Shown one piece after another: positions 21,251 through 31,560 of a stretch of 64,000 nt of DNA (its first letter is position 1; the number at the start of each line of letters is the position of its first letter). The stretch is from Artemia franciscana (taxonomy: Eukaryota; Arthropoda; Branchiopoda; Anostraca; Artemiidae), in the NCBI RefSeq assembly GCF_032884065.1, contig NC_088863.1, forward strand, positions 65,559,702 to 65,623,701. Reading direction: 5' to 3'. Made by a program: the position numbers and the translations under genes. The notes beneath the pieces are model-generated. The model ran no database searches and was not told the origin of the DNA. It saw only the letters and a program-made list of their open reading frames with translations.

Positions 21251-22391
21251 TGTTTCTAACTACGTAAAACTTGCGAATATACAACATTCTTCGATGTCCC
21301 ATTGTCTGTGCATATAAATAGATTGTCAGGCTTACCGACTCTTGAACATGCAACATAAAATTGTCCATGGAAAAAACAATCCGTATTCAGATCTATACCT
21401 GATTATTCTAATGATTGCCCTTGAGCTTTGTTGATAGTGATTGCTAATCGAACATTCCCTGTGTCCCCATCGTCATTTATATATCCCCCTGTGCCCACCG
21501 GCGTTCCCCTTTTAGTTGTGTCCCAGTGTCCCAGTCTGTAATTTCTCTTTGAGCGTCCCAGTCATTATTTATATTCATTGTGTCCCGGTGTCCCTGGTCT
21601 GTAATTTATCTTTGAGTGTCCCTGTCGCCATTTATATCTCCCGATTGTTATTTGTGTCCCAGTATCCCAGTCTGTAATTTCTCTTTGAGTGTCCCGGTCG
21701 TCATTTATATTCCCTGTGTCCCGGTTTTTAGTTTTCTTTTTCTCCTTTATTTTTCAGTTTTTTCCTTTTTTTAGTTTTTTTTCTTTTTCAGTATTTAGTT
21801 TTTTTACTTTTTTTATTGGTTTTTGTTTTTTTTCTTGTTAGTTTTTTTTGTTTTTACCTTTTTTTAGTTTTTTTAGTTTTTTTTCTTTTTTAGTTTTTAG
21901 TTTTTTACCTTTTTTAGTTTTTCTAGTTTTTTTTTTAGTTTTTTAGCTTTCATAGTTTTTTCAGTATTGAGTTTCTTTTGTAGTTTTTACCCTTTTTAGT
22001 TTTTTTTTTCTTCTTTCATATTAATGCTAAAGCCAAGGTTCGAACCCGGAGCCTCTCGGACCTGGAACCTGGAACATAACGCTTTACCAACTCAGCTACT
22101 TCGGCAAGCTTTCTTTTCTTACTTTCTCTATCAGCCGCAAGTTTTTTGGCATAGACTCTTTGAGCAGCTTCCTCGGCTGTTGCCATTGTAGGTTCTTCAT
22201 TCATTTTACAATTAAACATTTTTCCGTCCACGCTCTTCTTACAATTCAAAATTTGTCTTTTAACAATTTTCTTAAATACCTTTAATGACGTCATCGTCAT
22301 AACAAACATGACAACAACTAGCTTCATTACGACATGATGACATGACGTCACTCGACAGACCCACAGACAACTTATTTTTATATATATAAGA
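21251..22391 (-). mobile_element. Helitron subfamily A' on the minus strand, 3' end lost in (TA)n
   Basis: Its start TCTTATATATATAAAAATAA reads leftward from 22,391. CRE-like promoter, RepN fragment (22,110-22,330), tRNA-like module, T-rich stretch (A-rich on the coding strand), minisatellite (21,450-21,725) and helicase tail (21,258-21,440) follow. The stop is replaced by a TA tract and no hairpin remains. Confidence 0.7.
22026..22105 (-). repeat. tRNA-like module, third copy
   Basis: Minus strand A box TAGCTGAGTTGG and B box GGTTCGAACC, both matching consensus; acceptor-like ends GCCGAAG and CTTTAGC. It is joined upstream to RepN sequence and downstream to A-rich DNA. Confidence 0.6.
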
Positions 22392-22409
22392 TAGATATAT
22401 ATATATAAA

Positions 22410-23721
22410 CTAGCTGTTGGTGGGGCTAACCAACACCTAGTTGGTGGGGCGCTTCGCGCCCCCCCAAGCCCCCCCGCGCGCGTAAGTCGTTACGCGCCAT
22501 ATTAGTTACCCGCCATTGTAGTTGTGTCCCTGTGTCCCACCTGTGAATAGAGATAGATATAAATATATGTTTATAACTACGTAAAACATGCGAATATACA
22601 ACATTCTTCGCTGTTCCATTGTCTGTGCATATAAATAGATTGTCAGGTTTACTGACTCTTGAACATGCAACATATAATTGTCCATGGGAAAAACAATCCG
22701 TATTCAGATCTATACCTCATTATTCTAATGATGTGTCCCTGTGTCCAGTCGTCATTTATATTCCCTATGTCCCGGTCGTCATTTGTGTCCCGGTGTCCCA
22801 GTTTGTAATTTCTCTTTGAGTGTCCCGGTCGTCATTTATATTCCCTGTGTCCCGGTGTCCCGGTCATCATTTGTGTCCCGGTGTCTATATATCCGGCCTG
22901 TGCCCCCGGCGTCCCTGTTGTAGTTGTGTCCCTCTGCCCCGGTCGTCATTTATATATAGATGTCCCGGTCGTGATTTGTGTCCGGGTGTCCCAGTCTGTA
23001 ATTTCTCTTTGAGGATCCCGGTCGTCACTTATATTCCCTCTGTCTCGGTCGTCATTTGTGTCCCGGTCTGTAATTTCTCTTTGAGTGTTTTTTCATTTTA
23101 GTTTTTTTTTTAGTTTTTTACCTTTTTTCTTTTTTCAGTTTTCTTTTTCTTCTTTATTTTTCGGCGTCACTATGAACTACATATCGACGAACCTTTGTTT
23201 TTTAACGTCAATCTGGTAGGCATTGATGACCTTATCCAAGTTAAAATCCCAAACCCAATCATCATCGCTATCATTTTCAGTTTTGATATGTTTTGACTCT
23301 CGCTGTCCAGGTGGATTTTCATCTAACTGCGCGGTTTTGCGTTCTTTAGCCGCAAGCCTGTTTTCTTGCTGTTCTTGTGATTCCCCGGCACGCTTTCTTT
23401 TCTTACTTTCTCTATCAGCTGCAAGCCTGTTTTTTTTATGTTCTTGTGATTCCTCGGAACGCTTTCTTTTCTTACTTTCTCTATCAGCAGCAAGTTTTTT
23501 GGCATAAACTCTTTGAGCAGCTTCCTCGGCTGTTGCCATTGTAGGTTCTTCAGTCATTTTACAATTAAACATTTTTCCGTGAACAAATGTCTTAAATACT
23601 GTTAGTGACGTCACCGTCATAGCAAAAATGACGACAACTAACTTCATGACGTCAGTCAACACAGAAACATGACGTCACCTGATCCACAGACAGACAGACA
23701 ACTTATTTTTATATATATAGA
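22410..23721 (-). mobile_element. complete non-autonomous Helitron subfamily A, minus strand
   Basis: 5' end TCTATATATATAAAAATAAG reads leftward from 23,721; 3' end is a shortened hairpin (22,415-22,433) plus CTAG at 22,413-22,410. Order: CRE promoter, small ORF (23,572-23,177), A-rich DNA, minisatellite, helicase tail, GC-rich 3' block. It is the mirror of 18,177-19,326 plus the 3' end missing there. Confidence 0.8.
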
Positions 23722-23932
23722 AAGTTGTTTATGCACTGACGTCATGTTTGTACACTCTCAACTGACGTCATGTTTGACGAATGACGTCATTATAAGGATT
23801 GAGCGTTACGCCGTCATGAAGTTGTTTGTCGACTGACCTCATATTTTTACTGTATATGACGTCAATATAAGTATATAAGAAGGCCTTTCAAAGAGAAATT
23901 TTTATTATAGATCTTAAAATGACAGAAGAAAC
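22572..23932 (-). repeat. right arm of the 1,361-bp inverted duplication
   Basis: Mirror of 17,966-19,326, same length. The outer end reaches into the subfamily B start codon region (GACAGAAGAAAC). Confidence 0.85.
23177..23572 (-). CDS. small basic-repeat/acidic-tail Helitron ORF, mirror copy
   Basis: MFNCKMTEEPTMATAEEAAQ start, two basic repeats, TAQLDENPPGQRESKHIKTE linker and acidic tail DSDDDWVWDFNLDKVINAYQ. A lost base in the A-run changes the last residues to VKKQRFVDM before the stop, so it is slightly shorter than the 18,326 copy. Confidence 0.5.
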   Translation of the reverse strand: MFNCKMTEEPTMATAEEAAQRVYAKKLAADRESKKRKRSEESQEHKKNRLAADRESKKRKRAGESQEQQENRLAAKERKTAQLDENPPGQRESKHIKTENDSDDDWVWDFNLDKVINAYQIDVKKQRFVDM

Positions 23933-24953
23933 AGCAAAGGAAGCTGCTCAAAGAGTTAATTCAAAGAGACAGTTTAGTATAAATCCTATAATGGCAGAAA
24001 AAACAGCCGAGGAAGCTGCTCAAAGAGTTAATGCCAAAAGACTTGCGGCTAATAGAGAAAGTAAGAAAAGAAAGCGTGCCAAGGAATCACAACATCAGCG
24101 TGACAACAGGCTTGCGTCTCAACGAGAAATTACCAAAAGAAAGCGTGCAGAGGAATCACAAGAGTGACCTGAAAACTATCGCCTGGCATTCAGGTAGGCC
24201 TACAGCCCAGTCGATGATTATAGCTTGAGTAAATACGTTCAAATCGGGACCATGTTTAAAATTTGTCCCTATTGCAAGGCCTTGAATTTTAATAGTGAAA
24301 CAACGGGAATGTGTTGCGCCTCAGGAAAAGTTAGACTTCCTCAACTGGTTGCACCACTAGAGCCATAGAACACTTTGCTTACTGGAACTACGTCAGAATC
24401 TAAGTGTTTTTTATTAAACTTCAGAAAATTTAACTCATGTTTACAAATGACGGCGTTTGGTGCCCAAATCGACAATCAAGATCAATTCATGACTACTTTC
24501 AAAGTAAAGGGGCAAATTTATCATAGACCAGGGTCCCTTCTACCATTCTCAGGCAAGAATCATATATTTTTACAACTGTACTTCATCAGTGATAGAAATT
24601 CAGAATTGAATGGACGTTGCGAAGTTTCTCCCGAGTTTGAAAGGACTATCGTTTCCCAATTGCAACATCTTTTTTACAAAAATAATAATTTAATGCGTCT
24701 GTTCAAAACAGAAATCGATTTAATGCCTACTGATACGCATAAAATTGTAATTTCCGCTGACAAAACACCTACTGGCCATCATGTGCGTAAATACAATGCT
24801 CCAACTATCGACGAAGTGGCAATCACTATGGTCAGTGATCAGTTTTTTCCTCGAGATATTATTCTTCATAAGCAAAACGCTCAGTTGGTAAGAATTGCTG
24901 AAACTCATCCTAAAGAAAAAAGAACAACTAAAAAAAGAAAAGAAAAAACTTGA
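23722..24953 (+). pseudogene. subfamily B Helitron 5' region and Rep N-terminal pseudogene
   Basis: Head to head with the minus-strand Helitron ending at 23,721. Promoter 23,735-23,905 has several TGACGTCA sites and TATAAGTATATAAG. Translation starts MTEETAKEAAQRVNSKRQ (23,919); two basic repeats end at a TGA (24,165). Further frames give [60 protein letters not shown] and [20 protein letters not shown]. At about 24,910 the sequence changes to A-rich DNA. No HUH motif. Confidence 0.7.
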
Positions 24954-25057
24954 AAAGAAAAAGTAAAAAAGAAAAAAAAGCAGAAAAAACTAAAAAAAAA
25001 ACAAATTAATTAAAAGAAGAAACTAAAATAAACTAAAAAATAAAAAAAGAAACTATA

Positions 25058-25171
<114 letters not shown>

Positions 25172-25345
25172 TTTAACTACGTAAAACTTGCGAATATACA
25201 ACATTCTTCGCTGTCCCATTGTTTGTGCATATACAAAGCCTTATATACTTATAATGACGTCATATGCAAACCCTCTTCTTACAAACAAACAAACATGCAT
25301 ACACAGAATTTATTTTTATGTAGATAGATAGATAGATAGATATAC
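25172..25345 (-). mobile_element. short subfamily C Helitron, 3' end lost
   Basis: On the minus strand, (TCTA)n then CATAAAAATAAATTCTGTG, the TGCATGTTTGTTTGTTTG segment, one TGACGTCA and the helicase tail. It ends in the TG/TA tract without hairpin. It lies immediately after the stop of the Rep-helicase relic. Confidence 0.6.
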
Positions 25346-25359
25346 ATATACACTATAAA

Positions 25360-28300
25360 TTAACTACGTAAAACTTGCGAATAAAAAACATTATTCGCTG
25401 TCCCATTGTCTGTGCATATAAATAGGTTTCCAGGTTTACGGACCCTCAAACATGAAGCATACAATTGTCCATGAGAAAATCAATCTGTATTAAGGTCTAT
25501 ACCGCGTTTTTCTAATGATTGCTGTTTTTTTTGTTGATGGTAATTGCAAATGCTAGTCGAACTGGGAATTGCAATCTTTTAAACTGAAAAGGCAGATCCG
25601 TTGGAATCATCGAAATATGAAGAATAAGAACAGCCCCATCCTCAAAAGGCCCTGTCAAGATTGTTGCCTTTATTAATTTTTCCATTGTTTTTTTAAGGCA
25701 AGTTGCGTGCCTTTACAAAGCTTTGGTGGTTTAATTTTTCGTAACAGTATTATTGGTATGTCTATTTTTAGCTGTAGCACGTGTGGTGGAAAACCTGGGA
25801 GATCCAGGGAATTTAAAAATTCAGATGGATAATTAACCGCTTTATTTGGTTCCTGAACTGTGTCGACTGACTTGTAAATGACAGCCTGGTCTCGAATCTT
25901 GGTCAAAATAATATTATTGATTTCGTGGACGTCTTTTTTCTTGGCTGCCAGAATCGCTCGTTCACTTAGCCATTTATGATTCTTATATGATGTTCGGAAA
26001 TACCTTTTCAACCAATTCATTTTTGGACGTCACTAAATTACAGAGTTCAGCAGGCAGTTGAGTACGTCCTGACATTGAGTCTACTAGGAGTTTTCTGTTT
26101 CCAATTGCCAGCAATTGATCTGAATATATTTCACCAGAGTCATCGTTTTGCAATCGGACACACATATGTATAGTTAATTTTAATGTCTTTACGTGTGCCC
26201 ATAAATTAGAATTTTTCAGGCAAGCATTCATTTCGTCCGCAGGGGTTGATCTAGGTATTATAGGTAATGTTTGCCTGAAATCTCCCACAAGCAATATTAA
26301 TGTGCTGCCAAAGGGTTTCGAATTTCCTCACAAATCTCGCAATGATCGCTCCAGAGCCTCGAGCGATTTTTTATATGCCATTGTGCACTCGTCCCAAATA
26401 ATAAGTTTGCATTGCTGCAATACTTTACCCATCCCAGATGATTTGGAAATATTGCACGTGGTAGTTTTTGTAGAATGCAAATTCAGAGGCAATTTCAAAG
26501 CGGAATGAGCAGCTCTTCCACCAGGCAGCAACGTTGCGGCTATTCCGGAAGAGGCAATTGCCACCGCTATGTTATTTTTTGATCAAATTCATGCCAGAAT
26601 CAATTTTATCACAAATGCTTTACCAGTACTTCCTGGCGCATCCAAAAAAAAGATTTCTCCAAAGTTGTTATCAACACAATGCATGATTTTATCATAAATG
26701 TCTCTATGCTCAGATGTTAACTGTTTGTAATTTTTAACTTTGTTATAATTTTGTACATACGACGATAGATCACTCGTTTTTTAACTTTGTTCACGATCCG
26801 CTTCTACACATGTTGAAACAGTAGCGTTACGATTAGGTGAAGGCATTCCCAAATCCTAAAGAGTTTTGTTTGCCCTACGTCAGCACAAATCTTTAATAAT
26901 AACTAAAATATAGGTATAAATTTCCGATGTAAAATCAAGGGTTATATCTGACGTCTCTAACCGCTTTCGATGAAGTATATCCTCGGTCATTTTCAAATTA
27001 TATTTCTCCCATAACTTTGCAGGAGCTGAAGGAGGGCAAGTTGTTAGTATGATTCCAAACAATGCACGAACTTGACTTGGAGTTGATGTTTCGCACGCGT
27101 CATTGATGCAGTTATCCCAGTGTTGGTCATTCTCCAATTAATTCAGAGCTTGGCATGCACTACGGTAAGTGTCATGTATAGTACCGTTTACAGTACTCAA
27201 ATACTCGAAGGACGTCGGACCGGGTACATTCACCAAAAGCAGGCGGAGAAAGAAGCCTTCATGTTGATTAGGGTGAATGGTGTAGAGTCTTCCTATCGTG
27301 GTATCTTTGAAGATGGATGGTTGGCCATCGACTGACTTACCCTGTTTTCAACGTTCAAATGATATACTTTTAGCATTCCAAGTCTAATACGAAGGCACTT
27401 CAGTATGCAACAGTTTTTTTTGCAAAAGAATCATTTTGACATGACGAAAAGAAAGCAGTTAACGTTGTAATACGCAATAGTATCTTGAGCATATTCATGC
27501 ATATAAATAGCAAACATTCTGTTTCAATCTTTGATTATATGTCAACAATTTATTGGTGAAACACTTGACGGCATTTTAAAATATAATCATGTTCATTCTG
27601 ACGAATCATTAGTCTATAGGAATAATAATTCAGTGCGCTGCATTTCTTATCCTTTTGTTTGTTAGTGGTATCGATCTATCAATTTATTATTAGAGTGATA
27701 GCCGTCGGCTCCTTCCCAAAAAATGATAGGATATTGTAGGGCATCGTAGCATCGATGAGTTTCAGCAATTCTTACCAACTGAGCGTTTCGCTTAAGAAGA
27801 ATAATATCTCGAGGTAAAAACTGATCACCGACCATAATTATTGCCACTTCGTGGATAGTTGGAGCATTGTGTCTACGCACATGTTCGCCAGTAGGCATTT
27901 TGTCAGGGGAAATAACAATTTTTTGCGTATCAGTAGGCATCAAATCGATTGCTGTTTTGAACAGGCACGCTAAATCATTATTTTCGTGGAAAAGATGTAG
28001 CAATTGGGAGACGATAGTCCTTTCACCGTCAGGAGAAAGTTCGCAACGTTCAATCAATTCAGAATTGTTATTAATGATGAAATAAAATTGTAAAAATTTA
28101 TGATTTCCACCATGAGAATTGTAGAAGGGACCCTGCTCTATAATAAGTTTGCCCTTTTACTTTGAAAATAGGAATAAATTGATGTTTATTTTTGATTTGG
28201 GCACCAAACGACGTTATTTGGAAATATGAGTTATATTTTTTGTTGTTTAATAAAAAACGCTTAGATTCTGACTTAGTTCCAGTAAGCAAAGGCTTCAATG

Positions 28301-28831
28301 GTTCTGGTTGTGCAGCCAGTTGAGGAAATTTAACTTTTCCTGAGGTACAACACATTCCCATTGTTTCACTATTAAATTTCAAGGCCTTGCATTAGGGACA
28401 AATTTTAGACATAGTCCCGATTTGAACACATCTACTCAAGCTATAATCATCGACTGGGCTGTACCTGAATGCCTCTGCACGCTTTCTTTTGGTATTATCG
28501 CTTTGAGCTGCAAGCCTGTTTTCACGTTGTTCATGTGATTCCTCGTCATGATTTTTTTGGTAATTTCTCTTCGAGCCACAAGCCTGTTTTCACGTTGCTC
28601 TTGTGATTCCTCGGCACACTTTCCTTTGGTAATTTCTCTTTGAGCCGCAAGCCTGTTTTCACGTTGTTCTTGTGACTCCTCGGCATGCTTTGTTTTGTTA
28701 CTTTCTCTTTTAGCTGCAAGCCTTTTGGCATTATCTCTTTGAGCCGCTTCCTCTGCTGTTTCTTCTGCCATTGTAGAATATATACTAAAACTTCTCGCTC
28801 GATTTGATTCCTCGGCTGTTTCTTCTGCCAT
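25360..28831 (-). pseudogene. Helitron Rep-helicase relic, helicase retained, HUH core deleted
   Basis: Starts MAEETAEESNRARSFSIYST with four diverged basic repeats. Rep pieces follow: KFNSETMGMCCTSGKVKFPQ, ERTIVSQLLHLFHENNDLAC and RCYDALQYPIIFWEGADGYH. The region with HUH and Tyr motifs is deleted (around 27,500). Then helicase: HPNQHEGFFLRLLLVNVPGP, DNCINDACETSTPSQVRALF, DAPGSTGKAFV (Walker A, degenerate from GGTGKT), IASSGIAATLLPGGRAAHSA, LIIWDECTMAYKKSLEALER (Walker B), LLVGDFRQTLPIIPRS, and SGRTQLPAELCNLVTSKNEL. Many frameshifts and stops. The tail ends NVFYSQVLRS at 25,360. Order matches animal Helitron RepHel. Confidence 0.88.
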
Positions 28832-29036
28832 GGTATTTATATTCTCTTTATAGTATCTCTTTATATTTATAGAAAATATTCTCTTTGAAAAGCAATCCTT
28901 ATATACTTATAATGACTTCATATACAAAGCCTTATATATTTATAATGACGTCATTTACAAACATACAATATACATTCATGACGTCATAATACTCAATCCT
29001 TACAATGACGTCGGTAGTCAAACATACAAAGATGGT
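28832..29036 (-). promoter_or_regulatory. Helitron subfamily B 5' region
   Basis: Minus strand: ATCTTTGTATGTTTGACTAC, then three TGACGTCA-type sites, repeated TATAA(A/G)TATATAAGG boxes, and AAAGAGAATATAAATACC before the start ATG. A second copy is at 29,640-29,800. Confidence 0.5.
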
Positions 29037-29564
29037 AATTTCTCTTTGAGCCGCAAGCCTGTTTTCACGTTGTTCTTGTGGCTCCTCGGCACGCTTTGTT
29101 TTGTTACGTTCTCTTTTAGCCGCAAGCCTTTTGGCATTATCTCTTTGACCCGCTTCCTCTGCTGTTTCTTCTGCCATTGTAGAATTTATACTAAAACTTC
29201 TCGCTCGATTTGATTCCTCGGCTGTTTCTTCTGCCATGGTAGGATTTACAGTTTTGATATGTTTTGACTCTCGCTGTCCAGGTGGATTTTCATCTAACTG
29301 CGCGGTTTTGCGTTCTTTAGCAGCAAGCCTGTTTTCTTGTTGTTCTTGTTTTTCCTCGGAACGCTTTCTTTTCTTACTTTCTCTATCAGCAGCAAGTTTT
29401 TTGGCATAAACTCGTTGAGCAGCTTCCTCGGCTGTTGCCATTGTAGGTTCTTCAGTCATTTTACTATTAAACATTTTTCCGTGAACAAATGTCTTAAATA
29501 CCGTTAATGACGTCACCGTCAAAGCAAAAATGACGACAACTAATTTCATGACGTCAGTCAACAC
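28932..29564 (-). pseudogene. chimeric 210-codon ORF from two Helitron subfamilies
   Basis: The first half is the small subfamily A ORF up to QRESKHIKT (one basic repeat deleted). It switches to subfamily B Rep start (MAEETAEESNRARSFSINST) with its repeats, then runs into the 5' noncoding DNA of another subfamily B copy. The frame is open by chance of the junctions; no function is proposed. Confidence 0.6.
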
Positions 29565-29631
29565 AGAAACATGACGTCACCTGATCCACAGACAGACACA
29601 CAGACAGACAACTTATTTTTATATATATAGA
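29256..29631 (-). mobile_element. 5' part of a subfamily A Helitron nested in subfamily B
   Basis: TCTATATATATAAAAATAAG begins at 29,631 inside the AAAGAGAATA of a subfamily B leader (29,640-29,800). It ends where the small ORF joins subfamily B coding DNA. Confidence 0.7.
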
Positions 29632-29639
29632 TATTCTCT

Positions 29640-29794
29640 TTGAAAAGCAATCCTTATAAACTTATAATGACTTCATATACAAAGCCTTATATATTTATAA
29701 TGAGGTCATTTACAAACATACAAAATACATTCATGACGTCATAACACTCATTCCTTACAATGACGTCGGTCGTCAAACATACAAAGATACATAC

Positions 29795-29800
<6 letters not shown>
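29640..29800 (-). mobile_element. subfamily B Helitron 5' leader
   Basis: Near-identical to 28,870-29,045: TGTATGTTTGACGACCGACG, TGACGTCA sites, and TATATAAGG boxes. Interrupted by the A insertion at 29,631. Confidence 0.65.

Positions 29801-29865
<65 letters not shown>
29801..29865. repeat. (TA)n microsatellite
   Basis: TA tract between a subfamily B leader and the helicase tail of another copy. Confidence 0.9.
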
Positions 29866-29869
<4 letters not shown>

Positions 29870-30496
29870 TTTAACTACGTAAAACTGGCGAATATACAAC
29901 ATTCTTGGCTGTCCCATTGTCTGTGCATATAAAAAGATTGTCAGGTTTACCGACTCTTGAACATGCAACATATAATTGTCCATGGGAAAAACAATCTGTA
30001 TTCAGATCTATACATCATTATTCTAACGATTGCCCTTGAGCTTTGTTGATGGTGATTGCTAATCGAACATTCCCTGTGTCCCCATCGTCATTTATATACC
30101 CCCCTGTGCCCACCGGCGTTCCCGTTTTAGTTGTGTCCCTGTGTCCCGGTCGTCATTTATATTTCCCGTGTCCCGGTCGTCATTTGTGTCCCGGTGTCCC
30201 AGTCTGTAATTTCTCTTTGATTGTCAAGGTCGTCATTTATATTCCCTGTTTCCCGGTCGTCATTTGTGTCCCGGTCGTCCTTCGTTGTTACCATTGTAGA
30301 TTCTTCAGTCATTTTACAATTAAACATTTTTCCGTCCACGATCTTTTTACAATTAAAATTTTGTCTTTGAAGGATTTTCTTAAATACCTTTAATGACGTC
30401 ATCGTCATAACAAAAATGACGACAACTAACTTTATGACGACGTGATGACACGAAATCACTCGACAGACACACAGACAACTTATTTTTATATAGCCT
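29866..30496 (-). mobile_element. Helitron subfamily A' fragment with 5' end
   Basis: Minus-strand start TATATAAAAATAAGTTGTCT at 30,496 (TC lost). CRE promoter, RepN start (QRQNFNCKKIVDGKMFNCKM), minisatellite (30,070-30,290), and helicase tail to 29,870, then a TA tract. Confidence 0.7.
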
Positions 30497-31128
30497 CGTC
30501 TCGCTCGACATTGCACCTCCAACTCAGTGCCATATAACAAATTTCTCATCATATTTATTTCCACAAAAATATCTGTCCAAAATATACATGTAACCCTTAC
30601 ATCCTATATAAAAAAAAATCTACCTCTCCCCTGGTCACATTTTACGTCAGACCAGTTCTGACGGAGTCCCTTAATCTGTCCTGTCCAAATTCAGCATCTA
30701 CGGTAGCTGATAAAATTCCTGCTTTTCTTTAAGAAGTGCGTTTTCAGTAGGCGATCCATTACTGACCCAATTACTCTTTGATTCATACTACCCTGGTTGC
30801 TGTTGCCCTCCATAGGTATATCTGTTAAATTAACCCCCAAAATATCTTCCATATTTATCCTGGCACTTTCTTTGGCCATTAAATTACCCACAGTTGTCAA
30901 AAAATTTACTAAGGAATTCGGATTATAATCCCGACTTGTAGAATCAAAATTCAAAGGGGCTTTTAAACCTTTACTTTTTATATCATTCAAAAATAATAAA
31001 GCAATATCTCTATCAAATTCAGGATCAGAAGGATCTAAAATTGAAATTGCGCTCTTAACTAAAAGAAATTGTAAAGCTTTAAAAACAAGACATTTTTTTT
31101 ACTAAGCACTCCTAACAGATTTCCTGCT
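30497..31128. other. non-Helitron DNA, no gene recognised
   Basis: The Helitron inserted into or was joined to this sequence. A 99-codon minus-strand frame (30,691-30,990) has no recognisable family. Nothing else supported. Confidence 0.4.
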
Positions 31129-31560
31129 CGTGTGCGAACTTAAAATGCATGACTTACAATCATAAATTGTCCTTCGAAGTTCTTCACTTTTTTCTCTCTA
31201 AAACCGGATTCTGCGGTGGGAAGCTGGAACTGGGACGGCAAAGCTGGAAGAACTGGAACGACAAAACTGGAACAACTAGAACGGCAAAACTGGAATCCCC
31301 GACGACGAAAACAGCAACAGCTCTCAGCGGAAAGTCTACACGCCCCAACCACAGCTGACAATGGCGAAGTCCACCAAAATTGGAAGGTAAATAAACTCAC
31401 GACACAACCGCAGACTGAAATCCAGAGGATCGTAAGAACTCTATCCTCTCCGGCGAAAACCGCTGCACCACTCTGTAAAGTTTTTCTACTACTTCTCTTG
31501 GTGTCAGAAGTGGGATTTGAAATCACGCACTCCTTCGCGGACCAGAAACAGAATAAGAAC
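31129..31560 (+). mobile_element. LTR-retrotransposon 5' LTR end and leader (fragment)
   Basis: The decisive part is the primer-binding site at 31,499-31,521. Upstream is presumably LTR, with a run of GGAACTGG..ACGACAAAACT short repeats; its start is not located. Downstream only about 40 bases of leader are seen and no gag, pol or second LTR is recognised. Confidence 0.5.
31499..31521 (+). other. tRNA-Leu primer-binding site
   Basis: TGGTGTCAGAAGTGGGAT is complementary to the 3' end of arthropod tRNA-Leu, including the CCA that is not encoded in tRNA genes; complementarity continues with one mismatch into the T loop. Confidence 0.7.

Noticed and set aside
30691..30990. 99-codon minus-strand ORF as a viral or gag gene
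   Set aside because: No recognisable motif and no supporting neighbours; left as unannotated.
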